Source of the DNA: a virus
IMG/VR virus record: IMGVR_UViG_3300042197_002016
Location: 1-23,806 of that record
Strand: one strand, 5' to 3'
Length of the DNA stretch: 23,806 bases
Below the pieces are notes generated by a model. The model worked only from the letters and a program-made list of their open reading frames with translations. It did not search any database and was not told the origin of the DNA. Shown one piece after another: positions 12,401 to 17,013 of this stretch (position 1 is its first letter; each line of letters begins with the position of its first letter). The translations under genes were made by a program, and so were the position numbers.

Positions 12401-14277
12401 ATAAGAAGTTACACGATATTGATTATCGAATAAATTTTGAAGACAATACTATAATTTTTAATACAGCACCAACAGTCGGCGATTTTATAGAAATTATTTC
12501 TATTGGACTAGGTGGTGTAGAAATTCTCGATTATCAAGAATTCAATGCCGACGGCGAAACATCTTTGTTCCTTACTAGAGCCAAATATGATCAAACTACT
12601 GGTATTTTCGTTACAGTTGATGGAATAGTTACCGATGTTGATTTTGTTAACAGCGTAGAATTTACAATAGAAAATAATTTCACAATGGCACAATTTGGAA
12701 TACCGCCGGCTCAAGGAACAAGTATTAAGATTGTTTCTTTGGGAGCATCAACAGTTGATACCGATTCGAGCAATTTGCCTATTATAAGTGTTAATCGTCA
12801 GCAATTCGTCTTTGACGGAAGTACTCGTTCTTTTTCTATAGACGGATTCGTAACACTTACTAGAGGGTCTTCGAAGTCTAGCATACTAGTTTCTGTAAAC
12901 GATAGCTTCTTGATCGGAGTGGACACAATATATACGGTCTACAACGGAAACAACAATGAAATTTTTATAGGACTAGATCCAGAAGAAGCTATCGGTAATA
13001 TTACCCCTAGCAATATTTCAGTCTTCGTAAATAACGATCTTCAAAGATTTGTGATAGATTATGTCTTTGATGGAACTCAAAATTTAATCATTATTCCTAG
13101 AACTAATTTAGCCATTGGCGACGAAATAAAAATCGAAGTTGATCTTAGATCCGAATATACTATAATTGCTAATGACGTTTTAACAATATCTAATAGTGTT
13201 TCTTTGTCTGAAAATGACGTAATCGAAATTACCTGGTTTGGCGAATACCCAACTATGGATCTTATATCAGATGAATTTACCGGCGGAAAAGTTAACTATC
13301 AACTTAGCAGAACCCCATTAGAAATCGCATATGTTTGGGTATATTTAAACGGTGTAAGATTAACCCAAGATCAAGATTACGAAATATCGTTACCTAGAAA
13401 TGTAGTGTATCTAAAAACAGAAACTACAGAAAATGATCTTATAAAGATAGTAAACTTCGGCTCGTCTTCTTATAATAGTCCAGTGGCATATGAGGTTTAC
13501 AAGGATATGTTAAATTTTAACCATTTTAAAAGATACAGCAAAAATAAACAGATAAAGTTGGCCAGAACATTAAATTATTATGATACAGAAATTATAGTTA
13601 CAGATGGATCGTTATTATTTCAACCATCTGCTAGCAGAAACTTAGCCGGAATGATTGAAATTAACAACGAAAGAATAGAATATCTGCAGAAAAATGGAAA
13701 TATTTTATCCGGATTACGCAGAGGATCTCAGGGTTCGGCGATAGCCGAACTGCACGATGCGGACAGCTTCGTAGTAGATATCGGAGTTGAAGAAACTATT
13801 CCATATAATGAACAACAGTTTAGGAATGATTTTGTCAGCGACGGAAGTAGTTTACTCATAGGATCATTAGATTACATACCTACAAAGAGTGATAGAAATT
13901 TTTATAGAATAGTAAATGACCAAGGAGATCACATTAGTATTCCGGAGAATTATGGTTGCTGTGACGAAATAGAAGTATTTGTTGCCGGAAAAAGACTGAG
14001 AAAACAGTCAATTTCTATATATAATGAAGATCGAGGATCAATTAGTCCGGAAGCAGATATCATGCTAGAAGCTGAATTTAGTGTAGACGGATCCTCTCCA
14101 CAAATACGACTCACTTCGCCGGTTCCGGCAGGAATTAGAATTACAGTAATTAAAAGAATTGGCAATATTTGGTATGAAAGAGGAGAGTCCTCGGCTTCGA
14201 AAGGTAAAACTTTCTTAGAAAACGATACACCTTATGTGAGATTTATAAATGAAAAATCCAGTGAATTACCCGAATAA
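445..14277 (+). CDS. Giant modular virion/baseplate protein (4610 aa), positional equivalent of gp7
   Basis: The frame is uninterrupted for 4610 codons. ATG lies two bases after the gp6 stop with no clear Shine-Dalgarno, suggesting translational coupling. The N-terminus (residues ~10-150, with FLAATLDPLVQPG and SWDPPITWDKFVNFREYYW) resembles large structural proteins of marine T4-like phages that I recall. Modules seen in order are: carbohydrate-binding-like repeats with a GDGST turn (~219-262, ~2208-2253, ~2351-2396) and related ones without it (~1718-1765, ~2465-2520); a Trp-rich block (~1145-1280, YWRGVYRWFYDTDRPH); a helical segment (~1783-1845) with K1832-G-T resembling T4 gp7 and P2 gpI; FG-GAP-like propeller repeats (~2170-2740); Gly-X-Gly-Tyr repeats (~3138-3194, ~3493-3560); and beta-rich DGST-type repeats (~3590-4560). 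An INNERIEY...RRGSQG motif lies at ~4404-4445. No membrane segment or signal peptide was seen. T4 gp7 has 1032 residues, so this protein is about 4.5 times longer. The likely role is baseplate wedge plus peripheral or host-contact structure. A virion role is fairly sure; gp7 equivalence is inference. Confidence 0.85.
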   Translation: MENKKFPESQLPIRKTSELLPQVFQTAANKKFLAATLDPLVQPGVLQKTVGYIGRRYGKTFNGNDVYLDSDQTLRSRYQLEPGVVIEQENKDTKFYDYLDFKNILRFFGNTEEDDKLVTNQEHYSWDPPITWDKFVNFREYYWVPEGPPPITITGQSQVIESTYRVKLGVTDSYILFPDGLTNNPTLTLYRGQKYKFIINAPKNGFTIRTSYDAGSLRYNPDLAYSKGSLVLFDDKLWRALNNIPQGDGSTIDENSQDWEYVEPASVSTSLDYNRGVTNNGIESGTLTFVIPFDAPDVLYYQSDTNPNRLGRFIIGDIGSNTRLDVEKEILGKSQYTSSNGITFSNGMVIRFSGLTVPQKYNSDESWVVEGVGENITLTKFSDLIISSGLNAEVPEVLFDNAGFDTEPFDDAAFYAGKKDYIVINRSSNDSNPWSRYNRWFHRSVLDQAYKLAGSEFDSNETNRAKRPIIEFKSNIKLFNHGEKAKLSVDYIDDFTTDVFSKIEGSKGYIVDGEELFQGARILVTADTDSLANNKIYQVNFIIHNGNRQINLRPTDDSDSLLGECVLVKRGAANKRLMYHYDGTQWIKSQIKQSVNQSPRFEVFDEAGISFSDVDNYPVSSFTGTEIVSYKLGTGIVDSELGFSLSYLNIGNVGDIQYEFDWEIDSFFYQINQVTFQKYIRTGFYKNTVDGSYRNSWTVTDSSFVQPIIDSKIISETTNSVDFNTVDWNKFDNEPNTDVAIYLNGNRYNGNVIRTKSKFVFENMLSIGDTITIKLFCNTLPDLGFYEIPIGLERNPLNDTLKNFTYGVAVDHIMSALEFNESLIGPTVGVNNLRDIADYIQYSTKILKHAGIPALPISLLCDKQINLIKSIDYAKKKYTEFKSAFLDFSTRIVYNENISELCDQVLTELTRTKTSKDPFADSDMLGTGAYNDIIYRVEDVGITTFALSEKFDLTSDSRKAVYVYLNNSQLVADRDYEFDSVFGFLKILIELQENDLITIREYNSTASCFVPPTPTKLGLYKKYLPQKFLDDTYVEPKLVIQGHDGSISVAYNDFRDDLLLELEFRIYNNIKRQYNEKIFNIDNILGGYYGIGEYSKDKVDVILNRQFLQWVADTNIDYVNNIYFDSENSFTYTYSNMTDRSQSVNLPGYWRGVYRWFYDTDRPHRCPWEMLGFSEQPAWWEDEYGPAPYTSGNLLLWEDLRDGIIRQGSRAGVYDRYKRSSILSHIPVDGDGNLLSPLDSNLAGNFSLINNQGDFKLGDCAPVEYAWKSSSEYPFALMTVFSLLKPFEFVGDNFTLSSTENNILNQTINSKTKYFYTIRDIEIPIAGEIFGSGLIKYVMDYLKSFNLSNIDLQNFLNGIDVRLSTRLSGFVDPENQKYVLDSKNPQSTSGSIFVPAENYDIIFNISSPASTISYSGIIVEKTDRGFKIYGYDKLNPYFNYNKAIPSQTDSLINVGGISESFIDWAGEKFYGNGVIIRYNNEFYRTLQSFTSGSTFTLDNLKKLPSLPVIQGVNALYRRNFDTLRVSNLIYGTILSSVQDVVDFFLGYQKYLQSLGYVFDAYNSELGVSIDFFTSAKEFMFWTRHNWQVGSLISLSPLSTKIKLSTRIGVVDNLLDNFYQYSVLKSDGNVLDPSVIEVVRDFQEFTLSTKNTNDGIYFFSAHTVLKENVTIFDDRTVFNDVIYDKTTGYRQERMKSRGFRTTDWDGDYTSPGFMFDSVNITVWEPYTDYKLGDIVSYKSFYWTSLINQAGSEEFINENWSKLDSVPSKKLVTNFDYRINQIEDYYDLDSEGLGNSQRDLARHLVGYQKREYLSNLAEDEIIQYKLYQGFIREKGTANAVKKIFDKTSGVEDDSLVLKEEWALLLSRYGGVDQKIEVEFNITRNKLKTNPQPVIFTVSETSGPILDQFVRIPQADFTISKIPFTTNINPVQYFNDNNRSAGFVKLDQVEFIVANVDELISLDINQIRENNHIWITFLSEISWTVWRFNKSPILTISSIIKEGSRVIIDFGRPHTFSIGDVIGIKEIPNLTGFHQIIEIGQRIVVIETTSTQPIEFDGSTINYIYEFTVAKYSKYQDLNLEKSAGLKSGSKLWIEQNENQRWEVVEKNKIYSSKGLMDYGTVNPRETGYRVLYSEILGQSIVSLPHSNQVLIYRESSEFLSFYANINLPTYLENSMNFSLGKGMAISSDGRWLLIGAPNASGIRSKFMGEYDPNGQYFLGEITRYANRLWAATDDMFGDGSTVDVYTDRWDPVEIIEATPIGRSMGYSNQGCVLIYEWANQQWNYTTTILSPAADINENFGHDISIGKAGKNYYVSVAAPGSLENRGRVYLYKYENNAWKNLLDTRYSGIYKSATFYPAGSIVWYENKLFQAKIDVIGDGSTIGLTEVVSNEWIQIDPVSTESSLPKNIFLDDDGSTLASSMLSNDELAELTKNGDQFGYSVAMNFDGSLLFVSSIYSDGQFFANYKGDWRIEVIYKEGDVVRNNGGYFKLTDPRFNVEDSTVVYTSQNEDPVSEPWISVGDSTDTPTGKVFVYKRDAVDRYQLVQTITAGNLNDLNDTTETFISSGDLFGYDLDIDYSGTTLVVSSPEADVNLISQGSVYVFKNDNLYNTEFRLKQKLISYENNVNLFFGSSIAITPSTEKIVVGARNAPFKIFARFDGDLGTTFDDGTTIFSTNQGYPGQVYVYQKTDSVYILSEKLESDDLTSFESFGFSVDATASRILVGSPYFQTQNEYKGIVRLFVSNPNIQSWNVIGVEDKLVDIALIDGIFVIDDILDEKLSNLDVVDHFKNKIIGIAEQEINYKLMYDPAIYTLGDDSVVVDSSQNWKDKHIGEVWWDLRTVKWIEYEQGDTSYRSGNWNKLAYGAIVDVYEWVESRYLPSEWNTLADTSEGLAENISGQTLYGDEIYSFKENYNILNGEITEIFYYYWVKNKKTIPNVKFRRRSVFDVARLIETPQSGGIPLVAMISADQMLLFNFDSLLKGNQSLINVKYKKSVEYSTPIHREYQLLTEGQADSLPTNQIERKWIDSLIGFDEQGNNVPESDLPVKQRYGISFRPRQSMFVDRTKILKIIIDNINNILTQRPFADSLDLKNLNSVDPLPSEDLNEYDIAVDSFIDLSQVGTARVRQARLVPNIVDGEIESITIQDTGFGYRNAPRIFIEGTGIGATAEITIDGQGRINSARVLTRGKKYTSAVILVRQFSVLVRNDQTANNFWSIYSWDQQRFNFYRSRSQGFNTTIYWDYKDWWKSGYGISSRINVEIKNYYLEPTLFDLIEGDLVKVTEFGNGGWAVLEKSRDGLGDIDGKYNLVGRQRGTLFLKDSLYNKKTTPLGFDNVGSFDSALYDLQPIQELRNIFKAVKEDIFIEDLSAEWNKLFFLSLKYILSEQEYVDWLFKTSFLGAVHNIGELEQKLSYKNDNLESYKLYLDEVKPYRTTIREFTSRYTTLDNNLSTVADFDLPPTYSEVDGTVLPINRYFDKTDQYPWKWWKDNQGFGIAEILVANRGSGYINVPKVIIEGNGQEAAARAYISNGRVTRILVTNSGYGYTKTPTITLVGGNGSSTDTAVAAAVLGDSLVRAFEIKLKFDRISKLPIYNNFSQTQTFIATGNTSVFNLNYASTIDKSKITVLRNGQIILNNEYDISLFTIETDPYQILRGRLTFVTTPTIGDTITITYEKNDELLDSVSRIDKYYNPTSGMKGNELNQLMTGIDFGGVQIQGTTFDITGGWDALPWFTEGWDSVESNSDFYVVADGSTNVITLPYVPEPGQLVTIYIKRNYISPFIGLSRDSTFEQRINDLQFNEIEQEPRSIRIDDPYYDMYDGSTVMPNGRKTPPEGTVMPTFIGDGSTVVIDFADPVTDTPYITTNAGDTLIFRLVDSDGSLTINDVNLVDTLISGGSLNTAAGAYVTANGMLAEEISIDGDKFITPDQVPSPEENIPGQVLDSLSVKVFNTTKTGAAPLQTKIYFGDGLTKIFDIDLEILQVNSLTVYVNKDKKLHDIDYRINFEDNTIIFNTAPTVGDFIEIISIGLGGVEILDYQEFNADGETSLFLTRAKYDQTTGIFVTVDGIVTDVDFVNSVEFTIENNFTMAQFGIPPAQGTSIKIVSLGASTVDTDSSNLPIISVNRQQFVFDGSTRSFSIDGFVTLTRGSSKSSILVSVNDSFLIGVDTIYTVYNGNNNEIFIGLDPEEAIGNITPSNISVFVNNDLQRFVIDYVFDGTQNLIIIPRTNLAIGDEIKIEVDLRSEYTIIANDVLTISNSVSLSENDVIEITWFGEYPTMDLISDEFTGGKVNYQLSRTPLEIAYVWVYLNGVRLTQDQDYEISLPRNVVYLKTETTENDLIKIVNFGSSSYNSPVAYEVYKDMLNFNHFKRYSKNKQIKLARTLNYYDTEIIVTDGSLLFQPSASRNLAGMIEINNERIEYLQKNGNILSGLRRGSQGSAIAELHDADSFVVDIGVEETIPYNEQQFRNDFVSDGSSLLIGSLDYIPTKSDRNFYRIVNDQGDHISIPENYGCCDEIEVFVAGKRLRKQSISIYNEDRGSISPEADIMLEAEFSVDGSSPQIRLTSPVPAGIRITVIKRIGNIWYERGESSASKGKTFLENDTPYVRFINEKSSELPE
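6961..8660 (+). repeat. FG-GAP-like beta-propeller repeats inside the giant protein
   Basis: Protein-level repeats cover residues ~2173-2740. Each unit pairs an FG-S-type start (FGHDISI, FGYSVAM, FGYDLDI, FFGSSIAI, FGFSVDA) with a strand ending in a variant of VVSSP or LLIGAP, then a RVYLYK / SVYVFK / QVYVYQ strand. I count about six units: near residues 2173, 2297, 2435, 2567, 2626 and 2707. This is the pattern of FG-GAP blades in integrin-alpha-like propellers. Carbohydrate-binding-like modules with GDGST turns are inserted between blades (~2208, ~2351, ~2465). Seeing the repeats is direct; the fold is inferred. Confidence 0.6.
11224..14150 (+). repeat. C-terminal tandem beta-sandwich-like repeats of the giant protein
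   Basis: Residues ~3594-4570 repeat a pattern: a DGST-like turn followed by an alternating hydrophobic strand, then a 'VYVN' or 'VFVN' strand with a short insertion, a 'DY.I' segment, and a 'GD.I.I' strand. The turns are at residues ~3745 (ADGST), ~3838 (GDGST), ~3960 (GDGLT), ~4036 (DGET), ~4124 (DGST), ~4466 (DGSS) and ~4548 (DGSS). Similar repeats occur, from memory, in long structural proteins of marine T4-like phages. They probably form a chain of small beta domains extending from the baseplate. Confidence 0.55.
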
Positions 14278-14929
14278 ATATACTGCAGAAGAGCAAATAG
14301 ATAACTCGGAGAACAGTAAAAACATGCCTAACGAAAGAAGCGGATTTCATTTCGAAGGACACATAAAGATCTTTGATCCGGAAACCAAAGAAGTGTTTAT
14401 AGACAAAAGAAATGCTATACACTACGAAAATATGAGTGTGGCCATGGTTAATGCACTGTCGAATCAAGGTCAAGGAACTATTTTCGAAATGGTGTTCGGC
14501 TCGGGTGGCACCGCCGTAGATCCAACAGGGTTGATAACATATCTCACACCAAACACTGTAGGAGTTAACAGCAGTCTGTATAATCAGACTTATTCTAAAG
14601 TAATCGATCAAAATTCGATATCTAATAGCGATCCCGTGAGGAATAAAATGCAGATAAGACACATAAGTGGCGCTACTTATAGTGACATAATTATATCTTG
14701 TATTTTAGATTACGGTGAGCCGGACGGTCAAGAAGCTTTTGATAATAGTCAGGATTTGAGCGGAAATTTTGTTTTTGATGAGCTAGGCTTGAAATCTTAT
14801 AATCCTAATGGGACCGGAAAATTATTAACTCATGTAATATTTCACCCCGTTCAAAAATCATTGAACCGATTATTACAGGTCGATTATACGATTCGAATAC
14901 AGAGTTTAACTGGCTTTAATGAGGTATAA
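14249..14929 (+). CDS. Small virion structural protein of unknown function (226 aa)
   Basis: The frame begins 29 bases before the end of the giant gene and ends three bases before the next ATG. The segment from residue ~31 (GFHFEGHIKIFDP, then KRNAIHYENMS) resembles, from memory, small structural proteins encoded beside the fibre genes in marine T4-like phages. It is not similar to T4 gp8 as far as I recall that sequence. No signal peptide or membrane segment is seen. The start is uncertain. ATG 14249 has a weak GTGAG upstream. ATG 14324 (residue 26) has GGAGA at 14308-14312 and sits ~44 bases after a candidate late promoter (14273-14280), so late mRNA might make a ~201-residue form. The conserved block begins after both starts. 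A role in the baseplate or in attaching fibres is inferred from position only. Confidence 0.8.
   Translation: MKNPVNYPNKYTAEEQIDNSENSKNMPNERSGFHFEGHIKIFDPETKEVFIDKRNAIHYENMSVAMVNALSNQGQGTIFEMVFGSGGTAVDPTGLITYLTPNTVGVNSSLYNQTYSKVIDQNSISNSDPVRNKMQIRHISGATYSDIIISCILDYGEPDGQEAFDNSQDLSGNFVFDELGLKSYNPNGTGKLLTHVIFHPVQKSLNRLLQVDYTIRIQSLTGFNEV
14273..14280 (+). promoter_or_regulatory. Candidate T4-type late promoter (AATAAATA)
   Basis: The octamer matches the NATAAATA late promoter motif of T4-like phages (T4 consensus TATAAATA). It overlaps the stop codon of the giant gene. By T4 spacing, transcription would begin about six bases downstream, near 14286. That is after the ATG at 14249 but before the in-frame ATG at 14324, which has its own GGAGA. 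By eye this is one of only two ATAAATA copies on the + strand in the window. A chance match in AT-rich DNA cannot be excluded. Confidence 0.4.
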
Positions 14930-14931
14930 AA

Positions 14932-17004
14932 ATGCCATATATTGTTAATTTTACAGATAGAGAAAACAAAGTACCTATTACAGTATTTGATAATACTTCT
15001 AGTACAGATACCAGTTTAACTTTTCCTGGCAGAAATGTAACAGGATACGGACAGATTATTGCTGAAAATTTCCTAGCCCTGCTAGAAAATTTTTCTAGAC
15101 CCACCGCGCCGATCAATCCAACAGAAGGGCAATTATGGTATGACAGTGCTGAGGGAGTTCTAAAAATATGGGATAATGTTCAATGGAAAGCAGCATCTAA
15201 CATACAAAGAAGCCCTGTGGAACCAGGCACTGAATCTTCTAGACTCGGTGAACTTTGGGTAGATACTACTAACCAGCAGTTATATGTGTTTTCGGGAACT
15301 CGTTGGATCTTAGTAGGACCTAATTTTTCAACAGGACTAAGAAGCGGCCCCTTAGTAGAACAGATCGATGATTCAGACGGCCAGGCCAGAGTGATACTTT
15401 CTTTTTATGTAGAAGATGAACCGGTATTTATAATCAGCAAAGACAGTTTTACTCCTAAGATATCTATCGCGGGTTATACTGTAATAAGATCTGGCCTGAA
15501 CATTACGAATTTGTTAATCGACGACAATGATCTCGAAACAAAACTTTGGGGTAGGACCGAAACTGCTGACGGATTAAATATCTCCGGAATTGCTGTTCCG
15601 GCCGGAAGATTTTTAAGATCCGACGTCATTAATACTACAGAATTCGGTATAAATGTTAGGAACAATTCAGGAATTACCATCGGCACAGACGGTAATTTTA
15701 GTCTAAGCACTTCGGCAACTGCGGCAAAAATTTACAATTCTACCGAAGGAAGCAGTTTAGACTTACAGATTAACAGAAGTGGAATTCCTGAGACTGTTTT
15801 AAGAATCATCGACAATAATGTTGGAATCAATGTTCCAGATCCCGATGAAGCTTTGGAAGTGTCTGGAAATATATTGACGGACGGAAGCCTTATCGTAACT
15901 AACTCTAATATTGCTACCAATCTAACAAATGGAACTATACGAACAGCAGGCGGAGTATCGATAGCAAAAAATCTCATAGTAGGAGATTCTCTTGATGTCT
16001 CGGGCACAGCTAACTTAATTACTACTCAGCCTAAAATCACTGACACGTATGAGTTAGGTACGATAACCAAAAGATGGAATACAGTAAGAACTAAAACGTT
16101 AATAGCTGATGTTATTGAAGGGACCTTAGATGGAGATATTGTTGGTAACGCTACCACGGCGACCAATCTTAGATTTGAAACAGAATTCAGGCTTGATGGT
16201 GATGTTACTTCACCAAATGTAAAATTTGACGGTCAAATTGGTGGTACCACAAAGGTTTTTAACACTACGTTGGATCCTAATCTCATACAGAGTAAGTTGT
16301 TTCCGATCCCTAATAAATCCGTTCCTAACGATACTGTTTTAGTTTTTAGATCGGGCACCGGGTTGATTAAAGAAACTAGAGATGTCTTCATCGCCGACCT
16401 TGGCGTGCCGATAGGTGCGATTATGTCTTACGCCGGTGCAAATGTCCCAGAGGGATATTTGTTATGCGATGGTAGCGAGGTTGAACAAGATAAGTTTCGC
16501 CAATTGTATGACATTATAGGTACGACATATAATGGTACACAACCACTTAATGGTTTTCGTACTTTTAGATTGCCGGATCTTAGAGGTAGATTTCCTCTAG
16601 GTAGAGATAATATGGACAACGGAATACAGGTTCCTAACACCACTGGAGGTTTTGCAGATGGAGGCGGAGGAAATATAGATAGGGTTCCAGGAACAGCGGC
16701 AGATAACTTAGCAGGGTTCGGTGGACAAAGTTCTAACACACTGATTATTGACAATTTACCCGATCATGAACATTCTATGAGAGGATCTACCGGACAACAA
16801 TATTTCGCTACTAGAATCGATACTGCAGCGCCATTAGATTCTGGTGCTTTTAGCGAAAAAGGTCCAACTACTGCAGGTCAGAGTCAATATCTACCTAGTT
16901 CTGGCGGAATTAGAACTCCAGGAGCCTTAGGTCAACCATTTGCAGTAATGAACCCGTATCTGACTGTTAATTACATTATAAGGTCGGGACCTCCGCTATT
17001 CTAA
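14932..17004 (+). CDS. Tail fibre/adhesin with phage tail collar domain (690 aa)
   Basis: This is the first of four tandem paralogs. GAGG at 14921-14924 sets the start. Residues ~1-200 form the shared N-terminal module: a GRNVTGYGQIIAENFLALLENF block (quoted here in part), GQLWYD, a second ELWVDT..QQLYVF unit, then SKDSFTP. It is the likely baseplate-docking part. The middle is beta-rich, with a 'LGTITKRWNTV' motif and a GNATTAT-type repeat (~375-405) typical of fibre shafts. Residues ~494-545 match the phage tail collar family: PIGAIMSYAGANVPEGYLLCDG, followed by RLPDLRGRFPLG. The C-terminus carries NLPDHEH (His612 and His614) and ends in MNPYLTVNYIIRSG. T4 gp12, the short tail fibre, has a collar region and His-X-His metal sites, so a gp12-like receptor-binding role is plausible. 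Collar domain: confident. Exact T4 equivalent: inference. Confidence 0.88.
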   Translation: MPYIVNFTDRENKVPITVFDNTSSTDTSLTFPGRNVTGYGQIIAENFLALLENFSRPTAPINPTEGQLWYDSAEGVLKIWDNVQWKAASNIQRSPVEPGTESSRLGELWVDTTNQQLYVFSGTRWILVGPNFSTGLRSGPLVEQIDDSDGQARVILSFYVEDEPVFIISKDSFTPKISIAGYTVIRSGLNITNLLIDDNDLETKLWGRTETADGLNISGIAVPAGRFLRSDVINTTEFGINVRNNSGITIGTDGNFSLSTSATAAKIYNSTEGSSLDLQINRSGIPETVLRIIDNNVGINVPDPDEALEVSGNILTDGSLIVTNSNIATNLTNGTIRTAGGVSIAKNLIVGDSLDVSGTANLITTQPKITDTYELGTITKRWNTVRTKTLIADVIEGTLDGDIVGNATTATNLRFETEFRLDGDVTSPNVKFDGQIGGTTKVFNTTLDPNLIQSKLFPIPNKSVPNDTVLVFRSGTGLIKETRDVFIADLGVPIGAIMSYAGANVPEGYLLCDGSEVEQDKFRQLYDIIGTTYNGTQPLNGFRTFRLPDLRGRFPLGRDNMDNGIQVPNTTGGFADGGGGNIDRVPGTAADNLAGFGGQSSNTLIIDNLPDHEHSMRGSTGQQYFATRIDTAAPLDSGAFSEKGPTTAGQSQYLPSSGGIRTPGALGQPFAVMNPYLTVNYIIRSGPPLF

Positions 17005-17013
17005 GGATAAAAA

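Noticed and set aside
14243-14251. TATAAATG as a late promoter for the 226-residue gene
   Set aside because: The last base mismatches and it overlaps the ATG at 14249; the AATAAATA at 14273 is the better candidate.
14243-14662. 139-codon open frame on the - strand
   Set aside because: It lies opposite the giant gene end and the 226-residue gene, has no ribosome binding site of note and no recognisable protein.
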